A stretch of 64,000 nt of DNA. It comes from Bacteroidales bacterium. Its GTDB lineage: Bacteria; Bacteroidota; Bacteroidia; Bacteroidales; Paludibacteraceae. The notes beneath the pieces are model-generated. The model was not told where the DNA came from. It saw nothing but the letters and a program-made list of their open reading frames with translations, and did no database searches. A program made the translations under genes and the position numbers. Below are positions 25,375 to 33,686 of the stretch, piece by piece; position 1 is the stretch's first letter, and each line of letters begins with the position of its first letter. The DNA lies in the NCBI GenBank assembly GCA_022783865.1, contig JALFYY010000013.1, positions 62,001 through 126,000 on the forward strand. Reading direction: 5' to 3'.

Positions 25375-26823
25375 TTATTTGTCTTTGTCTTTGTCTTTGT
25401 CTTTGTCTGGGAACAGATACCTTCCTCCTCTCGGACAGATATTAAGGAATATGTTAACGGCATTTTCGTCTTCTTGGCGGGCGACATCAAGATAGCGTGT
25501 AATGTCTTTTCCGTTGTAGAATTGTGCGTTTACCACTGCCATCATGATATTGGGAAGTGCTTCTGTGGGAGCTATTTTGTAGGCTTTGCGTACATAGCGT
25601 ATACCGTTTTGTACGTTGTCCATATCAAGCATCAGTCCGGCATATAGCAATAGCAAGTTCGGATTATCGGGCATCAGTCGGATACATTTGCGCAGATATT
25701 TGACGGCGATATGCTTACAGCCCGTTTTCTCATACACTTGGGCAGTGTGTTCCAATAGCGAAACGTTGTCTGGATAACTGCTGAGCAATGTTTTGCAGAT
25801 ATCGAGTGCTTCTTTCCACCGGTGTTGCTCTATTTTGATATCCACGTAGTGAATCATCGAATCAATCGGGCAGTTGTCGTTAGCCAAACATTCTTTATAG
25901 ATTTTGGCAGCAGTGGAATAGTCTTTTTGTAGATAGAGAATATCGGCTTGTAGCGCTTGGAAATCATAGTATAAAGCAGGTAGTTCTTCTGCTTTTTCTG
26001 CTATATACTCACCGGCTTCTTCATATTTTTCTAAGTCAATGAGAAGATGTGCTTTGATGAGCGATGCATGTTGGTGGTTTGGCTCAATAGCTAAAGCATA
26101 TTCCACAGCGTCTAATGCTTCTTCGTAACGCTGGCTTATTGCATGGAGTTTGCATTTTTCTATCCATGCCAGAATAGAGTATGGTTCTATGTCGATGGCT
26201 TGATCGAAATAGTATAGTGCTTTTTCTGTATCGCCTTCCTCTGAATAGATAAAGGCGATTTGCATGATAATGTCGAAGTGTTGCGGATTATAGAGCAATG
26301 CCGACAGCAGAATCTGTTTGGCGGCCTCGGGATATTCGGGTAGAAAGATATTGATGATATCTCTCGTATATAGAGCACTGTTGCTCTTGTCCTGCTCTAT
26401 GATGTATTCGCCTTCTTTCTCTGCTTCGTCGATTCGTCCGAGTGCTGTCAGTATCTTTGCCCGGTTGTAGTGCCAATTCGGATTGTGTTGCAAATCCAGT
26501 GCGTCTATCATACGGAGCGCTTCTTCGTTTTTGTCCTGTTGATATAGCAATATAGGACGAAGAATCTGTATCAGTTCGTCGTCCTTATGATATTGCTCTC
26601 CCAGCGAGAGAAGATATGCTGCGTATTCGAATTCTTTGCGTAGGCAATAGTAACTGAATAACTCGTCGATATCCTCCGTATCTAAATATAGTTGTTTTCC
26701 CGCTTTGAATGCTTCTTCTACTTTGTCGATCAATTGGAGTTCGCGTTGGGTTTCAGGGTCAATACCATCATTTGTCTCATCGTCCAATTCATCGTTGTAC
26801 CAAGCATCGTCGTCGAATATCAT
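25375..26823 (-). CDS. Tetratricopeptide-repeat protein
   Basis: 482 residues without a signal peptide, very acidic at the start (MIFDDDAWYNDELDDETNDG). From about residue 70 onward, TPR units recur (for example HYNRAKILTALGRIDEAEKEGEYI, AYIYSEEGDTEKALYYFDQAIDIEPYS-like, AQVYEKTGCKHIAVKYLRKCIRLMPDNP), perhaps ten in all, so it is a cytosolic scaffold for protein contacts. The start overlaps the yqeY stop (ATGA), so it belongs to the murC-ftsZ transcript. The C-terminus is (Asp-Lys)5, encoded by five TTTGTC hexamers on the opposite strand, which could change in length by slippage. Partner unknown. Confidence 0.88.
   Translation of the reverse strand: MIFDDDAWYNDELDDETNDGIDPETQRELQLIDKVEEAFKAGKQLYLDTEDIDELFSYYCLRKEFEYAAYLLSLGEQYHKDDELIQILRPILLYQQDKNEEALRMIDALDLQHNPNWHYNRAKILTALGRIDEAEKEGEYIIEQDKSNSALYTRDIINIFLPEYPEAAKQILLSALLYNPQHFDIIMQIAFIYSEEGDTEKALYYFDQAIDIEPYSILAWIEKCKLHAISQRYEEALDAVEYALAIEPNHQHASLIKAHLLIDLEKYEEAGEYIAEKAEELPALYYDFQALQADILYLQKDYSTAAKIYKECLANDNCPIDSMIHYVDIKIEQHRWKEALDICKTLLSSYPDNVSLLEHTAQVYEKTGCKHIAVKYLRKCIRLMPDNPNLLLLYAGLMLDMDNVQNGIRYVRKAYKIAPTEALPNIMMAVVNAQFYNGKDITRYLDVARQEDENAVNIFLNICPRGGRYLFPDKDKDKDKDK
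25378..25407. repeat. Hexamer microsatellite TTTGTC x5 inside the TPR gene
   Basis: Five exact hexamers code for the terminal (Asp-Lys)5. Similar T-rich sequence continues beyond the stop toward DedA (25359-25377). Confidence 0.9.
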
Positions 26824-27275
26824 GCAAGCAGTTCTTTTACTTTCATAGAGATGGCTTTGCCTTCTGCTTTGCCCGCTAATTGTTTGGTGGCAATACCCAT
26901 CACTTTGCCCATATCTTGTGGTCCGCTGGCGCCTACTTGTGTTATGATGGCTTTCAGAGTGGCGGTCAGTTCTTCTTCCGACATGGGTTGCGGCAGGTAT
27001 TGCTCGATAATCTTCACTTGTGCCAACTCGTTGTCAGCCAGTTCCTGACGCCCTGCTGCAACATACATTTCTGCTGACTCTTTGCGTTGTTTCACCATCT
27101 TTTGCAGTATCTTCAAGGCTACGTCGTCGTGCAGTTCTCCGTCTGTGCCTTTGGCTGTTTTGGCTTCCAGAAATTCTTTCTTGATGCCACGCAGGGCGTC
27201 TAATGCTACTTTGTCTTTGGCGAGCATAGCTTTCTTAATGTCCTCGCTGACTTGGTCAAATAAGTTCATATTCAT
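26820..27275 (-). CDS. yqeY: GatB/YqeY domain protein
   Basis: 151 residues, the size of free-standing YqeY proteins, related to the tail domain of GatB amidotransferase and thought to bind tRNA. Features: KKAMLAKDKVALDALRGIKKEF, the ESAEMYVAAGRQELADNELAQVKIIEQYLP core and C-terminal MGKVMGIATKQLAGKAEGKAISMKVKELL. It starts 21 bases after ftsZ and overlaps the TPR gene by four bases. In Bacteroidota yqeY beside ftsZ is a recurrent order, but the functional link is unknown. Confidence 0.94.
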   Translation of the reverse strand: MNMNLFDQVSEDIKKAMLAKDKVALDALRGIKKEFLEAKTAKGTDGELHDDVALKILQKMVKQRKESAEMYVAAGRQELADNELAQVKIIEQYLPQPMSEEELTATLKAIITQVGASGPQDMGKVMGIATKQLAGKAEGKAISMKVKELLA

Positions 27276-27296
27276 ATCTGTTTAGTATAGTTGTTT

Positions 27297-28571
27297 TTAT
27301 CGGCGGCGCATCCATGCAGGTATATCCTCTACTTGCTGTTGTTGTTCGTCGCTTAAGTTCTCAATATCAATAAAGTCGGTATTGGCGTCCCAAACAATAG
27401 TATTGCTCTCCGGTGTTTCTTCTGTAGTATCTTCCTCTGTTTCCTGCTCTTCTTGTTCCTGTTTTGCAGGTTGGTTCTCTTTGTCGGAAAGATTGCCATA
27501 GAAAGCGTTCATCGAATCTTCGATACTATTGGTGTAACCTTCGGTTTTTAGTGGCGTCTTGCTGTCCGTATCCGACGGGCAGGCATCTTCTAATCCCGGA
27601 ATATCTACTACGCTATAGCCCGTTGCGATGAGAGTTACTTTCACTTCTTCTCCTAACTCTTCGTCATAAGCAATGCCCCATTTGATTTCCACATTGTCGC
27701 CTACAATATCGTAGAATGCTTCCACTTCCTCAAGTTCCTGCATAAGTACGGCATGTTCTCTGGAACAATAGAAGTTCAAAAGAATGCGGTGGGCACCTCG
27801 TATATCGGTCGTGTTCACCAATGGGGAGTTAAGAGCGTCTTCAATAGCTTTTGTAATACGTTTTTCACCACCGGCACGTCCTACATTCATAATCGCTACA
27901 TTGCCGTCTTTCAGTGTATTGTAAACATCTTGGAAGTCGGTATTGATATAGCCGGTGATAGTAATGATTTCGGCTATCGACTTGGCGGCATTGCTCACTA
28001 CCTCATCTGATTTGCTGAAAGCATTGGGCAAGTCAAACTCAGGAAAAAGGAGTTTGAGTCGTTCGTTGTTGATGATGAGTAAAGCATCTGTATGTTGTGC
28101 CAGTTTGGCGACGCCTTCCATGGCTTTGCGGATAGCTCTTTTGCCTTCAAAACTGAAAGGAATAGTCACAATACCTACCGTAAGCAAGCCCATCTCACGG
28201 GCAATACTTGCTACTACGGGTGATGCACCTGTTCCCGTACCGCCACCCATTCCGGCGGTGATGAATACCATCTTCGTTCCGTCGTTCAAAGCCTCTTTGA
28301 TGCGTTCTTTGCTTTCTTGGGCGAATTGTTCGGCAACTTCCGGACGACCGCCTGCCCCTAACCCCTGACCCAATTGCAGTTTGGCGGGTACCGACATCTT
28401 TTCCAATGCCATACTGTCGGTGTTGCAAACCAGGAACGATACATCCTGTATGCCTTGTTTGTACATGTAGTTTACGGCATTGCAACCGCCACCGCCGACA
28501 CCGATAACTTTGATAATGCTGTTATCTACAACGTCTAACGCTAAGTTCTCAATAAAATCTATGTTGTCCAT
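27297..28571 (-). CDS. ftsZ: Cell division protein FtsZ
   Basis: Tubulin-like GTPase forming the Z-ring, 424 residues. N-terminal GTP-binding domain with VIGVGGGGCNAVNYM (about 22-36) and the tubulin signature GGGTGTG at 109-115; the catalytic T7 loop region is TDFQDVYNTLKDGN. An acidic, Glu/Gln-rich linker (about 340-400) ends in the conserved C-terminal peptide DIPAWMRRR that binds FtsA. It follows ftsA by 22 bases and precedes yqeY by 21 bases. Confidence 0.98.
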   Translation of the reverse strand: MDNIDFIENLALDVVDNSIIKVIGVGGGGCNAVNYMYKQGIQDVSFLVCNTDSMALEKMSVPAKLQLGQGLGAGGRPEVAEQFAQESKERIKEALNDGTKMVFITAGMGGGTGTGASPVVASIAREMGLLTVGIVTIPFSFEGKRAIRKAMEGVAKLAQHTDALLIINNERLKLLFPEFDLPNAFSKSDEVVSNAAKSIAEIITITGYINTDFQDVYNTLKDGNVAIMNVGRAGGEKRITKAIEDALNSPLVNTTDIRGAHRILLNFYCSREHAVLMQELEEVEAFYDIVGDNVEIKWGIAYDEELGEEVKVTLIATGYSVVDIPGLEDACPSDTDSKTPLKTEGYTNSIEDSMNAFYGNLSDKENQPAKQEQEEQETEEDTTEETPESNTIVWDANTDFIDIENLSDEQQQQVEDIPAWMRRR

Positions 28572-28593
28572 ACTGCTTTTGTTTGCTTTGTTG

Positions 28594-29889
28594 TCATTGT
28601 TGCTGTTGGAATAAATCTATAACAAAAGTTTCTACCTTGTTTTTGATTTTCTGCGGGAACGGTGGAGGAGGCAATGTGGCTTTCTTGTGCTTTTCTCTGT
28701 AGTCTGCTCCCAATGCCAAAGTACCGATTAGTATGCTGTATTCCGGTTTGAAATACTCGGTCTCATGCTCATCTTCACTGAGCCAGTCCGAATGTGTACC
28801 GAACTCCACAGGCAGGCTGGTCAGTTCTTGCAGATAGTCGGTTAATCCCTCAAGCATCGCACCGCCGCCTGAAACATATACTTTGCCGATAATGTTGCTG
28901 CAGTCGTTGATTTCCTTCATAATCGGATGTACAATCTCATATAGTCGCATTTGGATGATGTTTGCTAAGAAGGTGGTGGAGAGTTTCACTTTTTCGTCGG
29001 TTTTCGTAGAAGGAATGGCAAGTGTCTGACTATGGGTGATTTGTTTTTCCGACGCCTTGCCGTAGATGGTTTTGCACTTCTCTGCGTTGGCAAAACTGAT
29101 GTTCATGGCGGTAATATCGTTGGTGATGTGATAGCCGCCGAGAGGAATGGTCTTCACCTTCAGTATCTGACCGTTTTTGTAGATGACCAATGTGGTGGTC
29201 TGCGCACCGAAATTGATGATAGCGCATCCTTCTTCGCTATCATCTTCGTTCGTAAGAGCTGTAACCAAGGCATCCGATGTCGCCCATTTGTTTTCAATGA
29301 TCATAATGGCTCTGTCGAAACTGCCTTGCAATTTCTCTGCAGCGATTTTCTTGCAAACGGTGGCGGTGTATCTGCCTTCCACCCATTGTGCTGCCTGTCC
29401 CTCGTCAGGGATATCCGTCTGCTCTGTATCGTCTAATATAAACGATTGTGGTTCAATGCTTACTACCGTATATTCAGGGTTCTTGTCTTCTATCATCTCT
29501 ATGCATTTCTGCTCCATTTCCTCCAATAGTGCCGCCGAAACCGGTTTCTTGTTGATTTGATTGGTCTTTTTGCTCACCGTCACCACTTGCATACCCTTTC
29601 CTTCTATCGTCACAAATGTCGATAGCAACTGTTCCTGCATGCCGATTTCTTCTCCTAATTCCATAAGAACATTGCGGATATGTACATGTGCTTCGGAGGC
29701 GTTGGAGATAATGCCGCGTTCTTTGAATACTTTGTCAGGTCGGATGGCAATACGTTTCAACCCGAGTATTTGCAAAGTGCCGTCCTGTTGTTTGCGGGCT
29801 GCCATGGCACGCACTGCCGTAGTGCCGAGGTCAATGGCGACTATCGGCGGTTCTGAATTGGTGTTTTTTTTCTTCTTCTGTGGGGTCAT
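28594..29889 (-). CDS. ftsA: Cell division protein FtsA
   Basis: Actin-like ATPase that tethers FtsZ to the membrane, 431 residues. Phosphate-1 loop IVAIDLGTTAVRAMAA (about 16-31), the SHS2 1C subdomain, INFGAQTTTLVIYKNGQ for phosphate 2, and VYVSGGGAMLEGL for the adenosine motif. The C-terminus FPQKIKNKVETFVIDLFQ is the amphipathic membrane anchor. The N-terminus starts with a run of lysines (TPQKKKKN). Second to last of the division genes, between ftsQ and ftsZ. Confidence 0.97.
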   Translation of the reverse strand: MTPQKKKKNTNSEPPIVAIDLGTTAVRAMAARKQQDGTLQILGLKRIAIRPDKVFKERGIISNASEAHVHIRNVLMELGEEIGMQEQLLSTFVTIEGKGMQVVTVSKKTNQINKKPVSAALLEEMEQKCIEMIEDKNPEYTVVSIEPQSFILDDTEQTDIPDEGQAAQWVEGRYTATVCKKIAAEKLQGSFDRAIMIIENKWATSDALVTALTNEDDSEEGCAIINFGAQTTTLVIYKNGQILKVKTIPLGGYHITNDITAMNISFANAEKCKTIYGKASEKQITHSQTLAIPSTKTDEKVKLSTTFLANIIQMRLYEIVHPIMKEINDCSNIIGKVYVSGGGAMLEGLTDYLQELTSLPVEFGTHSDWLSEDEHETEYFKPEYSILIGTLALGADYREKHKKATLPPPPFPQKIKNKVETFVIDLFQQQQ

Positions 29890-29911
29890 AATAATGCACG
29901 TTTCTATGCTG

Positions 29912-30646
29912 TTATCGTCTGCCTATTACTTGTCCGTGGTAGCGCAAGTCTATTTCTTTGTACTCCAGCCAGCCGCGTTTGTTCATAACTGAGGTGTAGA
30001 ATGTTTCCAACTTGTCTAATTTCTTCTTGTAGCCGTCAAGTTTGCCGAGCAGTATTACTTGGTCGCCTACTCTCGGTATCAATTCTATTTGCTGGTTCGG
30101 AGTGACATTTATCTGCACAATCTGCGCATGCCAGAAATCGTCATTTTCCAGAAACTCTACAAAGTCATACAGGTCGTTCGTCGCACGTTTCTTCGTCACT
30201 CTGCCCGTAAGCACCGGTACATAGCTGGCGGTCGTAAAACCGACGGGCATAATCTTCCGATTCGTATCCACAAAATAGCTCTCTTCACCGATGACCCGTA
30301 GATAGGGGGTGCGTTGTGTTACATTAATGCATACGCGTCCGTCTTTGCTCTTATATACCTCAACCGTCTCCAGCAACGGGTGTCTTTCAATGGCGTCTTC
30401 TATGTCTTTCGTCGATACTTCCTTCAATATCTTTCCCGTAGGATCTGATTGTTGTTGCTTAATCAGTTTTTCCAACTCCCGACTGCTCACGAATTGCCGT
30501 TCCGTACTGTCTTTCACGCAGATGGTCATACCTGTGCAATATTGTTTCGCATGCCGTTTCGAAGCGAAGCAACTCGCAAAAACCAGGTAGCCGCCTATAA
30601 CGCAAAGGCTCACAATAAGCAATATGGCTTTTACTCCTTTTTTCAT
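29912..30646 (-). CDS. ftsQ: Cell division protein FtsQ
   Basis: Bitopic divisome protein of 244 residues. One N-terminal helix (VKAILLIVSLCVIGGYLVFASCF) and a periplasmic POTRA-like region with ELEKLIKQQ ... IEDAIERHPLLETVEVYKSKDGRVCINVTQRTPYLRV, then the FtsQ beta domain ending YKEIDLRYHGQVIGRR. FtsQ bridges FtsB/FtsL and the septal synthase. The start codon overlaps the murC stop by four bases. The N-terminal half is Cys-richer than usual (SCFASKRHAKQYC). Confidence 0.95.
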   Translation of the reverse strand: MKKGVKAILLIVSLCVIGGYLVFASCFASKRHAKQYCTGMTICVKDSTERQFVSSRELEKLIKQQQSDPTGKILKEVSTKDIEDAIERHPLLETVEVYKSKDGRVCINVTQRTPYLRVIGEESYFVDTNRKIMPVGFTTASYVPVLTGRVTKKRATNDLYDFVEFLENDDFWHAQIVQINVTPNQQIELIPRVGDQVILLGKLDGYKKKLDKLETFYTSVMNKRGWLEYKEIDLRYHGQVIGRR

Positions 30647-32073
30647 TGCAAAGCGTTCTTTATTTCCGGCACCATACGGTCGATGTCGCCTGCTCCCAAT
30701 GTCATGATTACTTCGTTTTCGCGCCCTTGCAGTTTGCTGATGAGCTCGCTCTTCTCCACAATCGACTTCTTCCCGCAGGTGATGCGGCTCAGTAGCATTT
30801 CCGAATCCACTCCCGCTATCGGTTCTTCCCGTGCCGGATAAATAGGCAATAGTATCACTTCATCCAAGGTCGAAAGCACCTTCGCAAATCCGTCCGCAAA
30901 GTCACGTGTCCGGCTGTACAGATGCGGCTGGAATACGCCCGTCAGTTTCCTCTCCGGGAACAGACGGCGGATCGATTCAATGCTCGCAGCCAACTCTGTC
31001 GGGTGATGCGCATAGTCGTCTATATAGGCGATATGCTCATTGTTTACGTGGATGTTGAACCTGCGGTATATACCCGTATATGAGGCTAATCCCAATCTCA
31101 ACTCGCTGGCATTCACTCCGTTGAGCCATGCCACAGCCATTGCTGCCACACTGTTTTCGATGTTGATATACACCGGCACACCTAATTTCAGGTTGACGAA
31201 TACTTCCGTCGGGGTGTGAAAGTCAAAGTGTATCTCTCCTTTGCCGATTTGTATGTTGTCGGCGTAGAAATCCGGCTTTTCCTGACTTTCGTCCTCCACT
31301 ACGCCGTAGGTGTACAGTCGTACGTTCTCCGCCAAACGGGGGGTGATGCTGACGCCCTGCTTCAATATCAAAGCACCTCCGGGCTGGATCAGCGACGTAT
31401 AATATTCAAAACTCTCCCTGTAGTGGTCCGCATCGCCGTAAATATCCAAATGGTCAGGGTCCACAGCCGTAATAACACTGATATAGGGTGTCAAGTGATG
31501 AAAACTCCTGTCGAATTCGTCAGCTTCCACTACTACGTAATTGCTTTCTTGCGACAGTAGCAGGTTCGTTCCGTAGTTCTGACTGATGCCTCCCAAGAAA
31601 GCATTGCAGTTGATGTCCGACTGATACAGCAGGTGTGCCAGTATCGTACTTGTCGTCGTCTTGCCGTGGGTGCCGGCAACGCATAGCGCACGCATTTGTT
31701 GCGTGATAAAGCCCAATGCTTCTGAGCGTTTTACTATTCTGAACCCTTTCTCTTGGAAGTAGGTATATAGCTTTTCGTTCTCCGGCACGGCGGGAGTGCG
31801 GATAATGAGCGTATGCAACTCGTCCAAGAATGCGGCGGGCACACTTGCTGTTTCGTCGTCAAAAATTATCCGGATGCCCTCTGTCTGCAGCTTGTCAGTC
31901 AGTGGCGAAGGACTACGGTCGTAGCCGCCTATCTGATAACCTTTCGATTGGTAGAAGCGTGCAAGTGCACTCATACCGATACCCCCTATCCCCAAAAAGA
32001 AGATATGTGTAAAGTTGTTGCCCTTCTCATTTTGCAACCCCGCTGCTCGCTTTCCTGTGTTCTCTACACTCAT
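30643..32073 (-). CDS. murC: UDP-N-acetylmuramate--L-alanine ligase
   Basis: Cytosolic Mur ligase that adds L-Ala to UDP-MurNAc. With the ATG at 32073 the product has 476 residues; the Rossmann motif FLGIGGIGMSALARF (about 26-40), the ATP loop GTHGKTTTS (Lys138), DEFDRSFHHL and HHPTELAASIESIRR match MurC. The same frame has an earlier ATG at 32163 (30 extra residues, EQGQRPKDQLLALPTRKK) 32 bases after the -7 box, so that start cannot be excluded, but relatives begin near the later one. First gene of murC-ftsQ-ftsA-ftsZ-yqeY-TPR. The earlier dcw genes (murG, ftsW, murD, mraY) are absent here. Confidence 0.96.
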   Translation of the reverse strand: MSVENTGKRAAGLQNEKGNNFTHIFFLGIGGIGMSALARFYQSKGYQIGGYDRSPSPLTDKLQTEGIRIIFDDETASVPAAFLDELHTLIIRTPAVPENEKLYTYFQEKGFRIVKRSEALGFITQQMRALCVAGTHGKTTTSTILAHLLYQSDINCNAFLGGISQNYGTNLLLSQESNYVVVEADEFDRSFHHLTPYISVITAVDPDHLDIYGDADHYRESFEYYTSLIQPGGALILKQGVSITPRLAENVRLYTYGVVEDESQEKPDFYADNIQIGKGEIHFDFHTPTEVFVNLKLGVPVYINIENSVAAMAVAWLNGVNASELRLGLASYTGIYRRFNIHVNNEHIAYIDDYAHHPTELAASIESIRRLFPERKLTGVFQPHLYSRTRDFADGFAKVLSTLDEVILLPIYPAREEPIAGVDSEMLLSRITCGKKSIVEKSELISKLQGRENEVIMTLGAGDIDRMVPEIKNALQ

Positions 32074-32194
32074 AATAAATTGCTGATAAGTATTCAATCC
32101 TATTGTTTTTTTCCGTGTCGGCAACGCAAGTAATTGGTCTTTTGGCCGTTGTCCTTGCTCCATTGTCTTCTATTCCTAATCTAATCTTTGTCTG

Positions 32195-32202
32195 CAAAGA
32201 TA
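32195..32202 (-). promoter_or_regulatory. -7 box for the murC-ftsZ operon
   Basis: TATCTTTG on the minus strand, about 120 bases from the preferred murC start; no consensus -33 box. Confidence 0.6.
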
Positions 32203-32275
32203 CGACAAATTTCCGACTTGCGCCCTATCTTTTTTCATTTATTTTTCAAAAAAGAGCAAAAACCTCTCCTGCACA

Positions 32276-32352
32276 TTGGATATTGGATATCAGATGTTGA
32301 ATATTGGATATGGAATATCAGATATTAGATATTGGATATCAGATATTGTATG
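32276..32352. repeat. 7-base tandem array (TTGGATA/TCAGATA), 11 units
   Basis: Successive heptamers: TTGGATA, TTGGATA, TCAGATG, TTGAATA, TTGGATA, TGGAATA, TCAGATA, TTAGATA, TTGGATA, TCAGATA, TTGTATG. It is the longest array in the window. Confidence 0.88.
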
Positions 32353-32378
32353 CTGTCAGGGTGTGGTTATCCCGCCCG
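32352..32378 (+). repeat. B element (diverged)
   Basis: GCTGTCAGGGTGTGGTTATC-CCGCCCG, fused to the end of the heptamer array. Confidence 0.6.
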
Positions 32379-32426
32379 AAAAATCATAAATCGTAAATTG
32401 TCCGATTGCTAAATCTGTCTGTTATT

Positions 32427-32503
32427 TACGTAGGATATACGTAAGATATACGTAGGATATACGTAGGATATACGTACTATAAACGTAGGATATACGTAAT
32501 ATT
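32427..32503. repeat. 11-base tandem array (TACGTAGGATA), seven units
   Basis: Units at exact 11-base steps: TACGTAGGATA (three identical), with TACGTAAGATA, TACGTACTATA, AACGTAGGATA and TACGTAATATT as variants. Confidence 0.9.
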
Positions 32504-32560
32504 CATATGCTCTCACCGAGCCCCTGTGCTGACATCATCATACCTTCTCCATGCAATTTA

Positions 32561-32593
32561 CGGCAAAAAGACGGCAAAAGGACGGCAACGGCA
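32561..32593. repeat. 11-base tandem array (CGGCAAAAAGA), three units
   Basis: CGGCAAAAAGA, CGGCAAAAGGA, CGGCAACGGCA. Confidence 0.75.
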
Positions 32594-32766
32594 TATGACA
32601 TCCGTAGGCTTTCGTGCTGACTTCATCGTACTTGCCAAGCACCGCATAAACAAAATAAAATTTCTTTCGCCGTAGTTCTCCCCTTATCTGCCAATATATC
32701 TACAAAATACACCTAAAACAACACAAAAACTCTGTCCTGCTTCTTCGCCCGTTCAATAAATCTTTG

Positions 32767-32774
32767 TACCTTTG
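32767..32774 (+). promoter_or_regulatory. -7 box for the kduI operon
   Basis: TACCTTTG, with CTTC at the expected -33 position (32743-32746). Confidence 0.6.
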
Positions 32775-32813
32775 CACACATAAATATATCAAGCTCAATA
32801 CAATTATTACAAT

Positions 32814-33659
32814 ATGAAAACCCATTACGAAATCCGTTATGCGTCCAACCCTGTGGATGCCAAGTCCTACGACACAGCCCGATTGCGTCACGACTTTCTT
32901 ATAGAAACGCTTTTTGCAAAAGACGAAGTCCATATGGTGTACTCTATGTACGACCGTATGATTGTCGGGGGTGCCATGCCCGTTGACGAATGTTTGCCGC
33001 TCGAAGCCATCGACCCGCTCAAAGCCCCTCACTTCCTTACCCGTCGTGAGATAGGTATCTTCAATGTCGGTCATGGAACAGGTATCGTACGTGTAGGCGG
33101 CCAATCCTATGAACTGGCTTACAAAGAAGCCCTCTATCTCGGTGCAGGTGACAGGGAAGTGACCTTCTGTAGCAAAGACAAAAACAGCCCTGCCTTGTTC
33201 TATTTCAATTCCACTACGGCGCATTGCACCTATCCCGACCGTAAGGTCACCAAAGCCGATGCCGTAGTAGCCCATATGGGTTCGCTCGAAGGCAGCAACG
33301 AACGCAATATCAATAAGATGTTGGTCAACCAGGTGCTCCCTACCTGCCAATTGCAAATGGGTATGACCGAGTTGGCGGTTGGTAGTGTTTGGAACACTAT
33401 GCCCGCACATGTTCATTCGCGCCGGATGGAAGCATACTTCTATTTCGACCTGCCCGAAGACCAGGCTGTCTGCCATTTTATGGGCGAAGTGCAGGAAACA
33501 CGCCATATCTGGATGCGTGGCAACCAAGCGGTTCTCTCTCCCGAATGGTCTATCCACTCGGCAGCTGCCACTCACAATTATACATTTATATGGGGTATGG
33601 GCGGTGAGAATCTCGACTACGGAGATCAGGATTTCTCTCTCATTACCGACTTGAAATAA
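32814..33659 (+). CDS. kduI: 5-dehydro-4-deoxy-D-glucuronate isomerase
   Basis: Zinc-dependent cupin isomerase that converts 5-keto-4-deoxyuronate (DKI), made from unsaturated uronates released by polysaccharide lyases, into 3-deoxy-D-glycero-2,5-hexodiulosonate. 281 residues, usual length. Zinc ligands are visible as His199 and His201 (PAHVHSRRMEAYFYF), Glu206 and His248 (SIHSAAATHNYTFIWGMGGEN). First gene of the kduI-kduD-DUF4861 operon, 27 bases before kduD. Indicates growth on pectin- or glycosaminoglycan-derived uronic acids. Confidence 0.97.
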   Translation: MKTHYEIRYASNPVDAKSYDTARLRHDFLIETLFAKDEVHMVYSMYDRMIVGGAMPVDECLPLEAIDPLKAPHFLTRREIGIFNVGHGTGIVRVGGQSYELAYKEALYLGAGDREVTFCSKDKNSPALFYFNSTTAHCTYPDRKVTKADAVVAHMGSLEGSNERNINKMLVNQVLPTCQLQMGMTELAVGSVWNTMPAHVHSRRMEAYFYFDLPEDQAVCHFMGEVQETRHIWMRGNQAVLSPEWSIHSAAATHNYTFIWGMGGENLDYGDQDFSLITDLK

Positions 33660-33686
33660 ATACGTAATTGTCTAATTCTTATAACG

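Larger units (their letters stand above)
32203..32766. other. Repeat-filled divergent region between murC and kduI
   Basis: No gene seen. It contains in order a long 7-base array, a B element, a degenerate 8-base stretch (about 32385-32418), an 11-base array of seven units and a second three-unit 11-base array. Confidence 0.75.

Noticed and set aside
32427..32503. Possible CRISPR-like array
   Set aside because: Units are directly adjacent 11-mers with no spacers, and no cas genes are in the window.
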